64,000 nt of DNA from Paracoccaceae bacterium (GCA_024639125.1 JAHEJA010000010.1:5490-69489), one strand, 5' to 3'; numbered from the stretch's first letter, positions 9,901 to 20,669 are shown. Notes: a model not told the origin generated them from the letters alone. Program-made: numbers and translations.

Positions 9901-10443
9901 TTCGGTCGGATGGCGCTGCAATTCCACATAAAGCCTATCATCAAAGACGGCATGAAGCTGCGTCATCAACGCTTGGGCGGCGGGCCGTTGATTGGCCTGA
10001 AGCAACAAGCCAACGGGCCCATCCGGTCCCCCAGTCAAACAGATAACCCCTTGGCTATAGGTCGTTAATTCCTCGATTGTTACCTGAGGCAGCTGCCCCC
10101 CCTTGTCCACATAAAGACAAGAGTTCAGCTTCATCAAATTCTCATAGCCTTTTTCAGTCTGCGCCAATAAAACCAAAGGTGCGGGTTCTTTGGCGCGTTC
10201 CCCTGGTTGTGGCTTGAGATAGGTAAAATCCACCTGACAGCCGATAATTGGCTGGATGCCTGCGCCACTCGCCCCGACCGAAAATTCCAACGCCGCAAAC
10301 AGGTTGTTGGTATCCGTCACAGCAACGGCAGGCATGTCCATATCCACACACATAGACGGCAATTTCTTAAGCCGTATCGCACCCTCAAGAAGGGAATATT
10401 CCGTATGAACTCGAAGGTGAATGAATCGCGGGGTTTGTGTCAT
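6943..10443 (-). CDS. dnaE: DNA polymerase III alpha subunit (replicative polymerase)
   Basis: The 1166-residue catalytic subunit of the chromosomal replicase. An N-terminal PHP domain begins with [15 protein letters not shown] (residues 7-21). The polymerase active site shows [10 protein letters not shown] and [10 protein letters not shown] at about residue 400, holding catalytic aspartates. The HhH region and a C-terminal OB-fold ([19 protein letters not shown]) follow. The length is that of DnaE1, not the shorter error-prone ImuC/DnaE2. I placed the start at the ATG at 10443 rather than an in-frame TTG two codons upstream. It is divergent from xdhA across about 150 bases. Confidence 0.97.
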   Translation of the reverse strand: MTQTPRFIHLRVHTEYSLLEGAIRLKKLPSMCVDMDMPAVAVTDTNNLFAALEFSVGASGAGIQPIIGCQVDFTYLKPQPGERAKEPAPLVLLAQTEKGYENLMKLNSCLYVDKGGQLPQVTIEELTTYSQGVICLTGGPDGPVGLLLQANQRPAAQALMTQLHAVFDDRLYVELQRHPTENGLPDNERLSERGFIEMAYDMGVPLVATNDVFFPKTDMYEAHDALICIAEGAYVDQQNDRRRLTNQHYMKSPQEMATLFADLPEAIENTIEIAQRCAFQAYRRDPILPKFADDEIVELRRQAVQGLKDRLDVIPHATSVEDYEKRLDFELGIIEGMGFPGYFLIVADFIKWAKDHNIPVGPGRGSGAGSLVAYALTITDLDPLRYSLLFERFLNPERVSMPDFDIDFCMDRREEVIQYVQEKYGRDKVGQIITFGALLSKAAVRDIGRVLQMPYGQVDRLSKMIPVEGVKPVSIEKALIDEPRLREEARNEEVVNRLLTYGQQVEGLLRNASTHAAGVVIGDRPLDALVPLYQDPRSDMPATQFNMKWVEQAGLVKFDFLGLKTLTVIQNAVDLILKSGRPLHVTADGRTLYQPAEGAENQINAIPLDDEASYRLYAAAKTVAVFQVESSGMMDALKRMKPTCIEDIVALVALYRPGPMENIPTYCEVKNGVKERASVHPLIDHILEETQGIIVYQEQVMQIAQEMAGYSLGGADLLRRAMGKKIKEAMDAERPKFEKGAAENGVDAKKASEVFDLLEKFANYGFNKSHAAAYAVVSYQTAWLKANHSVEFMAGVMNCDIHLTDKLSVYFEEVKKGLGLGYVPPCVNRSQPTFDVVKGELVYALGALKNVGVEAMRLVTEGRGDKPFVTLFDFARRVDLKRVGKRPLEMLARSGAFDELDNNRRRVFESLDSLVAYSSAIHEQKASNQVSLFGEAGDDLPEPRFQPVNDWLPAERLAEEFKAIGFYLSGHPLDDYMAPLKRKGVITLDDVIAKAQSGPIVAKLGGVVAGRQERKSAKGNRFAFAQLSDPTGAYEVTLFSDTLDKCRDFLETGAKVVVTVEATLEADQLKLLARSMAPVDIAVADAGASGLRIFIETQDAVPAVASVLGQAADQVKSGGRGPIYFCLMDPALPGEVVIECGQDYPVNPQIKGALKSLNGVLEVEEV

Positions 10444-10596
10444 CGGCAAAGAATAGGCCGAGGATCACGGAAACAAAAGCCTTGCCAAACAGGTTTTTTT
10501 GGGTTTCCTTGGAACAACAGGGATAACCGCTTATTTCTACGCCGCATCGAAGTAAGCTTTTACGGTTTAATGCTGGTAAGGCGGCAGGTTTTCAAC

Positions 10597-11970
10597 ATGA
10601 ATATCTCGTTTCTTCTCAACGGAGAGACCGTGGACTTGCTGGACGTTTGTCCAACAACAACCCTCTTGGATTGGCTGCGCGACACGCGCGGATTAAAAGG
10701 CACCAAAGAAGGCTGCAACGAAGGCGACTGCGGCGCCTGCACGATCATTGTTATCGACGAAACCGACGTTAAGCCGCTCAACGCCTGTATATTGTTTTTA
10801 CCGCAAATCCACGGCAAAGCCATTCGCACAGTCGAAGGCGTGGGAATAGACGGGGCTCCACATCCCGTTCAATCAGCCATGGTTGATCTGCATGGATCAC
10901 AATGCGGCTTTTGCACACCGGGGTTCATCACGTCGATGGTGGCCGCTCAAATCAACCGGGATTTAGACCATGACACGACCCTTGCCGGAAACCTGTGCCG
11001 CTGCACAGGATATGCGCCGATAGCCAAAGCCGCGACCGCCGCGGCCCAAACCCCCAATCCACCTTGGCTTCAACAGGACCGGCAGGCGCTTGCGTCCGGC
11101 CCGAGCAAAGAGCTGACCTTGGCGCAGCCAGGGTCGAGCGATGCGCTCGCCGCCCGATTGATCGCACACCCAGATACAACCTTAATCGCAGGGGCAACAG
11201 ATATCGGGCTTTGGGTTACAAAACAATGTCGCGACCTTGGGGACGTGACCTTCTTAAATGCCGTCAATGATCTGAAAATTATTGAAACAACTGCCACAAC
11301 AACCCGAATTGGGGCCATGGTGTCCATCGAAGACCTCCGTCTTTGGGCCCAAAATAGCCACCCCTCTTTTGCATCACTCTTACAACGCTATGCATCCACT
11401 CAGGTCCGCATGGCAGCCACCATCGGCGGTAATATTGCCAACGGATCGCCTATTGGCGACAGCCCCCCTGCTTTGATTGCCATGGGCGGCGTGCTTGAAC
11501 TTCGACGCGGCGATAATACGCGCCAAATTGCAATCGAGGATTTCTTTATTGAGTACGGCAAACAAGACCTCGGCCCAAGTGAATTTGTCCAAGCCCTCCT
11601 TGTTCCAAACCAAATCCCAAATCTAAGATGCTACAAAATCTCGAAACGCTTTGACCAAGACATCTCGGCGCTCTGTGGCTGTTTCAATGTGACGATTACG
11701 GATAACAAAGTCACAGCTGCCCGCATTGCCTTTGGCGGGATGGCCGGTATACCCAAACGCGCCACGCATTTGGAAACCGCCCTGTTGGGACAGGATTGGA
11801 ACGCAGATACCGCAGCTGCCTGCATGGTGGCCCTAGACCAAGATTTCACCCCCCTAAGTGACATGCGCGCCTCTGCCGCGTATCGCCTGAACGTCGCCAA
11901 AAATCTGCTGTTGCGCTATGTTTCTGATCTCAGTGGGACACCGACATCGGTACGCGAGGTAACAGTATGA
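10597..11970 (+). CDS. xdhA: xanthine dehydrogenase small subunit (2Fe-2S and FAD)
   Basis: A 457-residue protein with an N-terminal ferredoxin-like domain (cysteines C40, C45, C48 and C64) and a second 2Fe-2S domain with [10 protein letters not shown] and [15 protein letters not shown]-binding domain ([13 protein letters not shown], then [18 protein letters not shown]) and a CO-dehydrogenase flavoprotein C-terminal domain follow. It passes electrons from the molybdenum subunit to NAD+. The open frame extends 130 codons upstream into dnaE, but homology starts at the ATG at 10597 ([10 protein letters not shown]), which I take as the start; an ATG at 10570 is an alternative. It overlaps xdhB by four bases. 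Confidence 0.95.
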   Translation: MNISFLLNGETVDLLDVCPTTTLLDWLRDTRGLKGTKEGCNEGDCGACTIIVIDETDVKPLNACILFLPQIHGKAIRTVEGVGIDGAPHPVQSAMVDLHGSQCGFCTPGFITSMVAAQINRDLDHDTTLAGNLCRCTGYAPIAKAATAAAQTPNPPWLQQDRQALASGPSKELTLAQPGSSDALAARLIAHPDTTLIAGATDIGLWVTKQCRDLGDVTFLNAVNDLKIIETTATTTRIGAMVSIEDLRLWAQNSHPSFASLLQRYASTQVRMAATIGGNIANGSPIGDSPPALIAMGGVLELRRGDNTRQIAIEDFFIEYGKQDLGPSEFVQALLVPNQIPNLRCYKISKRFDQDISALCGCFNVTITDNKVTAARIAFGGMAGIPKRATHLETALLGQDWNADTAAACMVALDQDFTPLSDMRASAAYRLNVAKNLLLRYVSDLSGTPTSVREVTV

Positions 11971-14303
11971 GCGTTCATAAATCCCTTCCTCATGACGCCG
12001 CACTTTTGCATGTCTCGGGTCAGGCGCGCTACATCGACGATATTCCGACGCCCGCGGATACACTTCACCTAGCTTTTGGGGTGTCAGCGATCGCGCATGG
12101 TGAAATCACATCTTTGGATCTAGAAGATGTCTTTGCGTCTGAAGGCGTTATTGATGTTCTGACCAGCGGTGAATTACCTTTTGAAAACGATGTTTCGCCT
12201 AGTGCGCATGACGAACCCCTGCTTTCGACAGGTGACATTCATTATCTGGGGCAGCCTATATTTCTGGTGATCGCCACCAGCCATCTGGCTGCCCGCAAAG
12301 CCGCACGATTGGCGAAAATCACCTATCACGACAGCCCCCCTATTCTAAGCATCGACGACGCGCTTGCCGCCAATAGTCGCTTTGAAGACGGTCCACGGAT
12401 CTATGGTCAAGGAGATATCTCGGTCATCGATTCTGCGCCTGTTGTGATAGAGGATAGCTTTGAAATCGGCGGCCAAGAGCATTTCTATTTGGAAAGCCAA
12501 GCCGCACTTGCCGTTCCCCAAGAAGATGGCGAAATGGTCGTGCATAGCTCGACCCAACACCCCACCGAAATCCAGCACAAAGTCGCCGAAGCCATTGGCG
12601 TTGCCATGAACGACGTGCGTGTCGAAGTGCGGCGTATGGGCGGCGGATTTGGCGGCAAAGAAAGCCAAGGAAACGCTTTGGCCTGTGCCTGTGCCATTGC
12701 CGCACAGCGCACCAGACGCCCCTGTAAAATGCGTTATGATCGCGATGATGACATGATCATCACAGGCAAACGCCATGATTTTCGCATCACTTACCGCGTT
12801 GGCTGTGAGGAGAACGGAAAAATTCTAGGGATTTCCTTTGTGCACTATGCCCGCTGTGGCTGGGCACAAGATTTGTCCTTGCCCGTTGCCGATCGTGCAA
12901 TGCTACATTCCGACAACGCTTATCACCTTGAGAATATCCGCATTGAAAGTCATCGCCTGAAAACAAACACACAAAGTGCCACGGCCTTTCGTGGGTTTGG
13001 TGGCCCACAGGGGATGATCGGGATCGAGCGCGTCTTGGATCATGTCGCCCATCGCGTTGGGCGTGATCCACTAGAGGTTCGGCTCTTGAATTATTATCAG
13101 GATCACCAAGATCACAGTGTTGAGGCCTCCGGCGGGAGTATTTCATCAAAGATGAAGACAGGCCCACAAACAACGCCCTATGGCATGGAGGTGGAGGATT
13201 TTGTTTTAAATCAAATGACTGCCGATATTGTGGACAGGTCGGAGTATCAATCTCGTAGGAATGCCGTTGCGGATTGGAATGCGCGTCATTCTATTTTGAA
13301 GCGGGGGCTGGCATTAAGCCCAGTGAAATTCGGGATTTCCTTTACGTTGACCCATTTAAACCAGGCCGGAGCCTTGGTGCATATCTATCAAGATGGCAGC
13401 GTGCGCATGAACCATGGTGGGACCGAAATGGGTCAAGGGCTGTTTCAGAAAGTGGCGCAAGTTGCCGCGAGCTGTTTTGGCATTCATATGGATCGTGTAA
13501 AAATTACCGCAACCGATACTGCGAAGGTTCCCAACACATCCGCAACAGCCGCGAGTTCAGGGAGCGATTTGAACGGCATGGCAGTCAAAGCCGCCTGTGA
13601 CACGTTGAAAGCACGTTTATGTGCGTTTCTGGTGGACCGGCACGAATGTCGCCACAGCGATATCCAATTCAAAGATGAACAGGTTTGGATCAAAGAGACC
13701 GCGTTTCGTTTCGAAGACGTGATTAAGCAGGCCTATGAAAACCGTATCAGTTTGTCGGCGACCGGCTTTTACAAAGCGCCCAAAGTTGCATGGGATCGGA
13801 TCAAGGGTCAGGGACGTCCTTTTTTATATTTCGCCTACGGGGTGTCTGTCAGCGAAGTGGTGATAGATACGTTGACCGGTGAATATCGCATTTTACGAAG
13901 CGATATTTTGCATGATGCAGGTAAGAGTTTGAACCCTGATTTGGATATTGGACAGGTAGAGGGGGCCTTTGTTCAGGGGGCGGGTTGGCTCACCACTGAG
14001 GAGTTGGTTTGGGACGCGAAAGGGGCGCTAAAAACCCATGCGCCTTCGACGTATAAAATTCCGGCCTTTGCCGATCGGCCCGATATTTTCAACGTATCTC
14101 TTTGGGACAACGAAAACCAAGAAGACACGATTTACAAATCCAAAGCTGTCGGCGAGCCGCCCTTTATGCATGGGATATCGGTTTATTTGGCGCTCAGCGA
14201 TGCAATTGCGGCTTGTGGATCACGCTATCCTCATCTGGATGCGCCAGCGACGCCAGAACGCGTGTTGACCGCCGTGCAAAGGGTGCAGCGCCATGGCCTT
14301 TGA
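11967..14303 (+). CDS. xdhB: xanthine dehydrogenase large subunit (molybdopterin-binding)
   Basis: A 778-residue molybdenum hydroxylase subunit that oxidises hypoxanthine to xanthine and xanthine to urate. The a/b hammerhead domain starts at [12 protein letters not shown]. Cofactor-binding loops are visible: [36 protein letters not shown] and the [12 protein letters not shown] segment. The catalytic glutamate lies in [11 protein letters not shown] near the C-terminus, matching XdhB and not CO dehydrogenase (no CSFR-type active-site loop seen). ATGA overlap with xdhA and an 11-base overlap with xdhC indicate tight translational coupling. The enzyme needs molybdate; modBC are encoded 9 kb away. 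Confidence 0.95.
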   Translation: MSVHKSLPHDAALLHVSGQARYIDDIPTPADTLHLAFGVSAIAHGEITSLDLEDVFASEGVIDVLTSGELPFENDVSPSAHDEPLLSTGDIHYLGQPIFLVIATSHLAARKAARLAKITYHDSPPILSIDDALAANSRFEDGPRIYGQGDISVIDSAPVVIEDSFEIGGQEHFYLESQAALAVPQEDGEMVVHSSTQHPTEIQHKVAEAIGVAMNDVRVEVRRMGGGFGGKESQGNALACACAIAAQRTRRPCKMRYDRDDDMIITGKRHDFRITYRVGCEENGKILGISFVHYARCGWAQDLSLPVADRAMLHSDNAYHLENIRIESHRLKTNTQSATAFRGFGGPQGMIGIERVLDHVAHRVGRDPLEVRLLNYYQDHQDHSVEASGGSISSKMKTGPQTTPYGMEVEDFVLNQMTADIVDRSEYQSRRNAVADWNARHSILKRGLALSPVKFGISFTLTHLNQAGALVHIYQDGSVRMNHGGTEMGQGLFQKVAQVAASCFGIHMDRVKITATDTAKVPNTSATAASSGSDLNGMAVKAACDTLKARLCAFLVDRHECRHSDIQFKDEQVWIKETAFRFEDVIKQAYENRISLSATGFYKAPKVAWDRIKGQGRPFLYFAYGVSVSEVVIDTLTGEYRILRSDILHDAGKSLNPDLDIGQVEGAFVQGAGWLTTEELVWDAKGALKTHAPSTYKIPAFADRPDIFNVSLWDNENQEDTIYKSKAVGEPPFMHGISVYLALSDAIAACGSRYPHLDAPATPERVLTAVQRVQRHGL

Positions 14304-15255
14304 TCTGGACGAACTGTCAACACTTGTTGCCGCGCATGGTCCCGTGGCGCGGATCGTGATTGTCGAAATCAAGGGCAGCACCCCGCGAGATGTCGGAACC
14401 TACATGTATGTTTGGGCAGAGGGTCAAAGCGGCACCATTGGCGGCGGCGCCTTAGAGCTTGAGGCGACGCGCACGGCACGAGCACGATTGACCGCTGATC
14501 AATTTGGGGAAAACAAGGATTATTCCAGCTCTCATCCACTTGGACCAGCGCATGGGCAATGTTGTGGCGGATATGTAAAACTATGGAGCGAGGTGTACGA
14601 TAACGATCGGATAGCGGCCCTCACTGAACCCTTTGTGGCGCGTGCCTATGATGGGTCCCAGACCCCTAGCCTTGGGGTGCAGCGTCGTTTGACCAAATTA
14701 CGCAATGGGGAACACCCGCTGGATCAAACCCTGGTCCAAGATGGATGGATTATTGAACCGAACACACAGAGCAGGCGTTCCTTGTGGATTTGGGGGGCTG
14801 GACATGTGGGGCGTGCCTTGGTGTCGGTTTTGGCCGACCTTCCGGATTTTGATTTGACATGGGTGGATACGGCACAGGACCGATTTCCAGATCACGTTCC
14901 AAAGGGTGTGACGACAGTGCCGTCGCAAAACCCCAATCTTTTGATGGCTCATGCGCCAAAACACGCATCGCATTTGATCCTGACCTATTCGCATGCGCTT
15001 GATTTGGATCTATGTCATCACGCGTTATGCCATGGGTTTGGGTTTTGTGGATTGATTGGATCAGACACGAAATGGGCGCGATTTCGGCGGAGATTGCTAA
15101 ATCTGGGACATTCGCAAGCGGAAATTGATCGAATTACTTGCCCCATTGGACAGCCCGCTTTAGGGAAGCATCCACAACAGATCGCAATTGGAGTGGCGCT
15201 TGAACTATTGCATGCGCCAATCTCTGCGGCACAAGAGAGGAAGAACATCGCATGA
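14293..15255 (+). CDS. xdhC: xanthine dehydrogenase accessory protein
   Basis: A 320-residue chaperone of the XdhC/CoxI family that binds molybdenum cofactor, promotes its sulfuration and delivers it to XdhB. The N-terminal XdhC domain has GSTPRDVGTYM, GTIGGGALELEA and the cysteine pair in HGQCCGGYVKL. The C-terminal Rossmann domain has LWIWGAGHVGRAL and a final GLIGSDTKWARFRRRL. It overlaps both neighbours (11 bases with xdhB; ATGA with the ATPase gene), so the XDH genes and the downstream transporter form one continuous operon. Confidence 0.93.
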   Translation: MAFDLDELSTLVAAHGPVARIVIVEIKGSTPRDVGTYMYVWAEGQSGTIGGGALELEATRTARARLTADQFGENKDYSSSHPLGPAHGQCCGGYVKLWSEVYDNDRIAALTEPFVARAYDGSQTPSLGVQRRLTKLRNGEHPLDQTLVQDGWIIEPNTQSRRSLWIWGAGHVGRALVSVLADLPDFDLTWVDTAQDRFPDHVPKGVTTVPSQNPNLLMAHAPKHASHLILTYSHALDLDLCHHALCHGFGFCGLIGSDTKWARFRRRLLNLGHSQAEIDRITCPIGQPALGKHPQQIAIGVALELLHAPISAAQERKNIA

Positions 15256-16769
15256 GCTCGGTTTTGTTGCGACTTGAGGGATTGACCAAGGCATACCCCG
15301 GTGTCATCGCCAATCAAGATGTATCCTTTGATATTGGCCATGGTGAAGTCCATGCTTTGCTAGGCGAAAACGGGGCTGGAAAGTCCACTTTGGTCAAAAT
15401 GATCTATGGGCTTGTGAAACCTGATACTGGTCAAATGACACTGAACGGCACGCCGTTTGCCCCCGTCGAACCAAGGGCGGCGCGCGCATCAGGTATTGCG
15501 ATGGTGTTTCAGCATTTCTCTTTGTTTGATGCCCTAAATGTTGCGGAAAACATCGCCTTGGGGATGGAAAACCCGCCAAAACAAAGCGATTTAGCACGTC
15601 AGATCACCAAGGTGTCACAATCCTATGGATTGCCCTTGGACCCACATAAAACCGTTGGCGGATTGTCCGCAGGCGAACGGCAGCGTGTTGAAATTATCCG
15701 CTGTCTTTTGCAAAATCCACAGCTTTTGATCATGGATGAGCCGACGTCGGTTTTGACGCCGCAAGAGGTGGACATTCTGTTTAAGACCCTGCGCAAGCTC
15801 AAGGCGGAGGGGAAATCCATTCTGTATATTTCCCACAAACTAGAAGAAATTCGCGCCCTTTGCGATACGGCTACGATTTTGCGGCTTGGGAAAAAGGTAG
15901 CAACCTGTGAGCCGGCAAAAGCCTCTGCACGTGAATTGGCAGAAATGATGGTGGGAAGCAGCTTTAAAGCGCCTGAAAAGACCCCACGCGATTTAGGCAA
16001 AGTCTTGTTAGAGGTCAAAGATTTAAGCAAAGCAGCCGCGGATGCGTTTGGCACGTCGTTGAAATCAATCAATTTCTCTGTCCGCGCCGGCGAAGTTGTC
16101 GGAATTGGTGGCGTTGCCGGAAACGGTCAAGATGAATTGCTAAGCGTCCTATCCGGCGAGATGACGAGCAAAAGCAGTGCCGTTGTGTTTGACGGCAAAG
16201 CCATCGGAACCCTTGGCCCGACGAAACGCCGCGCATTGGGTATTCTAAGTGGACCCGAAGAACGGCTTGGACATGCCGCAGCCCCAAATATGAGTTTGAC
16301 AGAAAACGCGTTGATGACCGCCGTGGACCGTCAATCGCTGGCTAAAAATGGGTTTTTGAACTGGGGCAAGGCGCAACGCTTTGCCGAAAAGGTGATTGAC
16401 GCATTTGATGTGCGCACACCAAGCGCACAGACGCCTGCAGGGTCGCTTTCGGGCGGTAATTTGCAGAAATTTGTGATTGGTCGCGAAGTCATGCAAGCAC
16501 CACGGGTTTTGGTTGTAAACCAGCCAACTTGGGGGGTTGATGCCGCCGCCGCCGCTGCGATCCGCCAGGCATTGCTAGATTTGGCAAATGAACAGGCCGC
16601 GATCATTGTGATCAGTCAAGATTTAGACGAGCTTATTGAGATATCAGATCGTTTCGGCGCCTTGAACGAAGGGCGACTATCGCAATTGCGACCGACCCAA
16701 GACCTAAGCGTTGAAGAAATCGGGCTTATGATGGGTGGCGCGCATGATTTGGAGGTATCCGATGCATGA
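15252..16769 (+). CDS. ABC transporter ATPase, purine nucleoside type (two fused ABC domains)
   Basis: A 505-residue protein with two ATP-binding cassettes in tandem. The first has a normal Walker A (GENGAGKST), signature LSAGERQRVE and Walker B LLIMDEPTSVL. The second is degenerate at Walker A (GVAGNGQDEL), with signature LSGGNLQKF and Walker B-like VLVVNQPTWG, as is usual for sugar/nucleoside ATPases of the RbsA/YufO type. Its start overlaps the xdhC stop (ATGA). With the two permeases and BMP protein downstream it makes a complete importer. The pairing with xdhABC suggests the substrate is a purine base or nucleoside, which is inference. Confidence 0.9.
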   Translation: MSSVLLRLEGLTKAYPGVIANQDVSFDIGHGEVHALLGENGAGKSTLVKMIYGLVKPDTGQMTLNGTPFAPVEPRAARASGIAMVFQHFSLFDALNVAENIALGMENPPKQSDLARQITKVSQSYGLPLDPHKTVGGLSAGERQRVEIIRCLLQNPQLLIMDEPTSVLTPQEVDILFKTLRKLKAEGKSILYISHKLEEIRALCDTATILRLGKKVATCEPAKASARELAEMMVGSSFKAPEKTPRDLGKVLLEVKDLSKAAADAFGTSLKSINFSVRAGEVVGIGGVAGNGQDELLSVLSGEMTSKSSAVVFDGKAIGTLGPTKRRALGILSGPEERLGHAAAPNMSLTENALMTAVDRQSLAKNGFLNWGKAQRFAEKVIDAFDVRTPSAQTPAGSLSGGNLQKFVIGREVMQAPRVLVVNQPTWGVDAAAAAAIRQALLDLANEQAAIIVISQDLDELIEISDRFGALNEGRLSQLRPTQDLSVEEIGLMMGGAHDLEVSDA

Positions 16770-16832
16770 CACCTTGGGAAGCCGCTGCGCGGCAAATGAG
16801 TATTTCGGGCAAAAAGAAAACAGGGGTTGGCG

Positions 16833-17912
16833 ATGATCAGATTAGAAAAGCGATTACAGCCGTCGCGGTTTTTAACCGCAGTCACACCGGTTTTTGCCGT
16901 TTTCTTAACGATGATTGTCGGCGGTTTTATGTTTATGATGCTGGGTAAGCCCCCGCTTGAGGCTATTCGCATCATTTTTTGGGATCCTTTGTTTGACCCC
17001 AACTTTGCGGCCTATTCGCGTCCACAGTTGTTGGTAAAAGCTGCGCCATTGATTTTAATCGCGATTGGTTTGTCCTTGGGCTTTCGCGCAGGGATTTGGA
17101 ATATTGGCGCCGAGGGCCAATACATTATGGGCGCAATTTGCGGGGCCGGAATGGGATTGGCATTCTATCCAACGCAGAGCGTGTTTATTTTTCCTTTGAT
17201 GATTGCAGCTGGCGCCTTGGGTGGGTGGCTTTGGGCTATGATCCCTGCGGTTTTACGAACGCGGTTTAACACCAATGAAATTCTTGTGTCTTTGATGTTG
17301 GTCTATGTAGCTGAATCCATTTTGGCATCTGTCTCGCAAGGGCTTTTGAAGAATCCAGAGGGCTATGGGTTTCCCGGGTCGCGCAATCTTCAGCAATATT
17401 CGAGTGCGGCAAATACCGAGATATTTGTTGGAACGGGAATGCATTGGGGTGTGGTCGCTGCCTTTGTTTCTGTGATCTTTGCGTATGTTTTATTGACCCG
17501 TCACATTCGCGGGTTTCATATTCGATTAACCGGCGAAGCACCACGCGCGGCCAAGTTTGCAGGTGTTGTTCCGACACGGGTTATTGTGTTCTGTTTAGGA
17601 ATATCCGGAATGTTGGCCGGCTTGGCGGGCATGTTTGAAGTTTCTGGACCGGCGGGTCAAATCACCATTGATTTCAATTCTGGCTATGGGTTTACCGCCA
17701 TTATCGTTGCCTTTTTGGGGCGCTTGCATCCGATTGGGATTTTGCTTGCCGGGCTTTTGATGGCCTTGACCTATATCGGGGGCGAATTGGCGCAATTGAT
17801 GCTGGGGCTTCCTGGTGCATCAATTCAGCTATTTCAAGGAATGCTGTTGTTTTTCTTGCTCGCAACGGATGTATTTACGCATTACCGAATTCGCTTTGGG
17901 GAGGGTAAATAA
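16833..17912 (+). CDS. ABC transporter permease, nucleoside type (first of pair)
   Basis: This 359-residue membrane protein of the BPD_transp_2 family (YufP-like) has about ten hydrophobic segments. A family hallmark is SLGFRAGIWNIGAEGQYIMG at about residues 75-94. I chose ATG 16833, preceded by AGGGG, over a TTG two codons upstream. It lies 63 bases after the ATPase gene and overlaps the next permease by one base (TAATG). It forms a heterodimeric channel with the following protein in the inner membrane. Confidence 0.9.
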   Translation: MIRLEKRLQPSRFLTAVTPVFAVFLTMIVGGFMFMMLGKPPLEAIRIIFWDPLFDPNFAAYSRPQLLVKAAPLILIAIGLSLGFRAGIWNIGAEGQYIMGAICGAGMGLAFYPTQSVFIFPLMIAAGALGGWLWAMIPAVLRTRFNTNEILVSLMLVYVAESILASVSQGLLKNPEGYGFPGSRNLQQYSSAANTEIFVGTGMHWGVVAAFVSVIFAYVLLTRHIRGFHIRLTGEAPRAAKFAGVVPTRVIVFCLGISGMLAGLAGMFEVSGPAGQITIDFNSGYGFTAIIVAFLGRLHPIGILLAGLLMALTYIGGELAQLMLGLPGASIQLFQGMLLFFLLATDVFTHYRIRFGEGK

Positions 17913-18835
17913 TGGATTTATCAAGCATTAATCCCGTATTACTGATTGCATCTTTGATGGTTTCCGCCACACCGATTATGTTGGCAGCCATAGGCGAAAC
18001 TATCGTTGAAAAGGCTGGTGTCCTGAACCTTGGGGTCGAAGGCATGATGATTACCGGAGCCGTGGTCGGGTTTGTCGTGGGCATCAATACAGGCAGTCCT
18101 ATGCTGGGCTTTTTGGCTGCCGCTGTTGCCTCGGCTATATTGTCCATCAGCTTTGGGTTCTTGACGCTCTATCTTTTGTCGAACCAAGTCGCGACAGGCC
18201 TTGGGTTGACCTTGGTTGGATTGGGCTTGTCTGCTTTGATTGGTAAGCCCTACGAAGGCATGAAATCGACCACATTGGACCCTATCGAAATCCCAATTTT
18301 ATCAGACATACCTATCGTCGGGAAAATGCTGTTTGCACATGATCCGATGGTTTATTTTTCGATTATTCTGGTCGGGGCCGTCTGGGCATTTTTGAAATAT
18401 TCACGCGCTGGTTTGGTTTTGCGCGCTGTTGGCGAAAATCATAATGCAGCCCATGCGCTGGGTTACAAAGTGGTGCGCATTCGCATGCTGGCGATTATGT
18501 TTGGCGGTGCCTGTAGCGGCCTTGGTGGGGCGTATATCAGCCTGGTTCGGGTGCCTCAGTGGACCGAAGGGATGACCGCTGGTGCCGGTTGGATTGCATT
18601 GGCAATTGTGGTTTTTGCAAGCTGGAAACCGTGGCGGATCCTTTTGGGTGCCTATTTGTTTGGCGGAGTCACCGTTTTACAGCTAAATTTACAGGCAGCA
18701 GGGGTCGCAATACCAGTAGAGTACTTGTCCATGTCGCCATATCTGATAACAATCATCGTGCTAGTTTTTATCTCGGCCCTCGGAAACCAAGGCGCGCCTG
18801 CCTCTTTGGGTCGTTCGTTCCATGCCTCAACCTGA
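17912..18835 (+). CDS. ABC transporter permease, nucleoside type (second of pair)
   Basis: The 307-residue partner permease (YufQ-like, BPD_transp_2) contains the segment GVLNLGVEGMMITGAVVGF, the counterpart of the hallmark in the first permease, and RAVGENHNAAHALGY in the coupling region. About eight to ten hydrophobic segments are visible. Its ATG shares a base with the preceding stop codon and has GAGGG upstream, so translation is coupled. The order ATPase, permease, permease, binding protein is standard for BMP-family importers. Confidence 0.9.
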   Translation: MDLSSINPVLLIASLMVSATPIMLAAIGETIVEKAGVLNLGVEGMMITGAVVGFVVGINTGSPMLGFLAAAVASAILSISFGFLTLYLLSNQVATGLGLTLVGLGLSALIGKPYEGMKSTTLDPIEIPILSDIPIVGKMLFAHDPMVYFSIILVGAVWAFLKYSRAGLVLRAVGENHNAAHALGYKVVRIRMLAIMFGGACSGLGGAYISLVRVPQWTEGMTAGAGWIALAIVVFASWKPWRILLGAYLFGGVTVLQLNLQAAGVAIPVEYLSMSPYLITIIVLVFISALGNQGAPASLGRSFHAST

Positions 18836-18862
18836 GGCCTCTACTTGAACAGGGAGACGTTC

Positions 18863-19933
18863 ATGTCACTAAAATCAATCCTCACAGGTGCAGTAGCAGC
18901 ACTTGGTCTTACCACTGGCGCATATGCGGCTGATGTCAAAGTCGGCTTTGTTTATGTTGGTCCCGTCGGCGATGGCGGCTGGACATATGAGCACAACAAA
19001 GGTCGTTTGGCCGTAGAAGAGCATTTCGGCGACAAAGTCGAAACTATCTTTCAGGAAAGCGTTCCAGAAGGTGCCGATTCCGAGCGTGTAATGACGCAGA
19101 TGGCGCTTCAGGGTGCGGATCTGATCTTTACGACATCATTCGGTTACATGGACCCAACAATCAATGTTGCGGCGAAATTTCCAAACGTAAAGTTTGAGCA
19201 TGCGACAGGCTACAAGCGGTCAGACAACGTATCCACGTATTCTGCACGTTTCTACGAAGGCCGTGCGATCCAAGGCCACATTGCGGGCAAAATGACCAAA
19301 ACCAACAAAATCGGTTACATCGGGTCCTTCCCAATTCCCGAAGTTATCCGTGGCATCAACTCTGCATATATTCATGCGAAAAAAGCCAACCCGAATGTCG
19401 AATTTTCTATTATTTGGGCCTACACATGGTTTGACCCAGCCAAAGAAGCCGATGCGGCCAAAGCCTTGATCGAGCAAGGTGCGGACGTGATTTTGCAGCA
19501 CACCGATTCAACTGCGCCTCAAGCAGCAGCTGAAAAAGCAGGCAACGTTGTCACATTCGGTCAAGCCTCTGACATGGCAGAATACGGCCCATTCCCACGC
19601 GTGTCTTCTATCATCGACAACTGGGCGCCTTATTATATCGCGCGGACCCAAGCCGTACTTGATGGCACATGGACATCCATTGACACATGGGACGGAATCG
19701 GCGCTGGCATGGTTGGCATCGGTGAAATTTCATCCGCTGTTCCAGCAGACGTCAAAGCCGAAGCAGAAGCGCTTCGGGATGCATTGGCCTCTGGCGAATA
19801 TCACGCCTTTACAGGCCCGATCAACAAACAAGACGGATCTGTTTGGTTGGCCGAAGGCGAAACTGCTGACGACGGAACATTGGCTGGCATGAACTTCTAC
19901 GTAGAAGGTCTAACAGGCGATATTCCACAATAA
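18863..19933 (+). CDS. BMP-family substrate-binding protein of the ABC transporter
   Basis: A 356-residue periplasmic protein (PF02608, PnrA/BMP family). A signal peptide of about 22 residues (hydrophobic ILTGAVAALGLTTGAYA) ends before ADVKVGFVYVG. The DGGW motif and IGSFPIPEVIRGIN are typical. There is no lipobox, so it is a soluble periplasmic binder, unlike Gram-positive BMP lipoproteins. I chose the ATG at 18863, eight bases after GGGAGA; an in-frame upstream codon at 18845 would break the signal peptide. Family members bind purine nucleosides or related compounds. A strong terminator follows 25 bases later and closes the operon. Confidence 0.92.
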   Translation: MSLKSILTGAVAALGLTTGAYAADVKVGFVYVGPVGDGGWTYEHNKGRLAVEEHFGDKVETIFQESVPEGADSERVMTQMALQGADLIFTTSFGYMDPTINVAAKFPNVKFEHATGYKRSDNVSTYSARFYEGRAIQGHIAGKMTKTNKIGYIGSFPIPEVIRGINSAYIHAKKANPNVEFSIIWAYTWFDPAKEADAAKALIEQGADVILQHTDSTAPQAAAEKAGNVVTFGQASDMAEYGPFPRVSSIIDNWAPYYIARTQAVLDGTWTSIDTWDGIGAGMVGIGEISSAVPADVKAEAEALRDALASGEYHAFTGPINKQDGSVWLAEGETADDGTLAGMNFYVEGLTGDIPQ

Positions 19934-19957
19934 GCAAAGGCTTATCGAAATCATTGG

Positions 19958-19985
19958 AACCCCCGCCATTGTGCGGGGGTTTTCT
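19958..19985 (+). terminator. intrinsic terminator of the xdh/nucleoside-transporter operon
   Basis: Stem CCCCCGC (19960-19966) / GCGGGGG (19973-19979) with loop CATTGT is followed by TTTTCTTTTG. It lies 25 bases after the BMP gene stop and just before the end of the convergent CBS gene. Confidence 0.88.
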
Positions 19986-19991
19986 TTTGCC

Positions 19992-20453
19992 TTAATGGGC
20001 AAATGCCGCGCTCAAAACACCCTTTTCCCGTTCAAATAACATTGGCATGATTTGCGCTTCGACTTCTTTTTTAAGATGTTTCACAACATCGCTAATCACC
20101 AACATGCCACAAAAATTGCCTTGGGCACATTGGACCGGCATATGGCGGATATTGTGCTCCAACATAATGCCCAGCGCGACGGTGATGTCTTCTTTGGCGT
20201 CGATAAAGAATGGGTTCGCTGTCATGATTTGTTCGACCCGCGTTTTTCCTGTGTTCATGCCCTGCGCCAAACACCGCCAGACGATATCGCGTTCACTAAT
20301 GATCCCGACCAATTTATCATCTGCATCTAAAACGGTGAGCGCGCCGAATTTACGGCGTGACATAATTTTCGCAGCACGCCGCACCATGATATCCGGTGTG
20401 ATCGTAACAAAAGAATTTTTACGTAGAATTTCTTGAACAGTTTTGGTTTTCAT
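19992..20453 (-). CDS. CBS-domain protein
   Basis: A 153-residue protein made of two CBS domains (about residues 10-65 and 75-130), with RRKFGALTVLD, VGIISERDIVWR and the second-domain HNIRHMPV. Such stand-alone pairs bind adenine nucleotides and often act as energy sensors for partner proteins. I chose the ATG at 20453, placed after AAAGGA, over an in-frame ATG seven codons upstream. No partner gene is adjacent, so the function is unknown. It faces the xdh operon terminator. Confidence 0.85.
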   Translation of the reverse strand: MKTKTVQEILRKNSFVTITPDIMVRRAAKIMSRRKFGALTVLDADDKLVGIISERDIVWRCLAQGMNTGKTRVEQIMTANPFFIDAKEDITVALGIMLEHNIRHMPVQCAQGNFCGMLVISDVVKHLKKEVEAQIMPMLFEREKGVLSAAFAH

Positions 20454-20669
20454 TTTTATTTCCTTTACATCCATTCAGATGGTTTCGCCCCAAGTGGTCT
20501 AATTAAAGCTACGTCGCCCAAGTGCTGGGTTTTAATGGCCCATCCCTGGCCAAAATTTACCAAATCGGCGCAAAACACCGAAAAATGGTGCTATTTAGAA
20601 TAGGCCGCCGCTCTTTGAGGTAGGTTTTGCAAATTTGAAAAAGGGCTCTTGCAATAACGGCAAAACACA

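Noticed and set aside
10207-10596. 130-codon upstream extension of xdhA
   Set aside because: It lies mostly antisense inside dnaE, is rich in arginine and lacks family similarity; the ferredoxin domain starts at the ATG at 10597.
12345-12776. 143-residue antisense frame in xdhB
   Set aside because: Histidine- and glycine-rich shadow frame inside a conserved enzyme gene.
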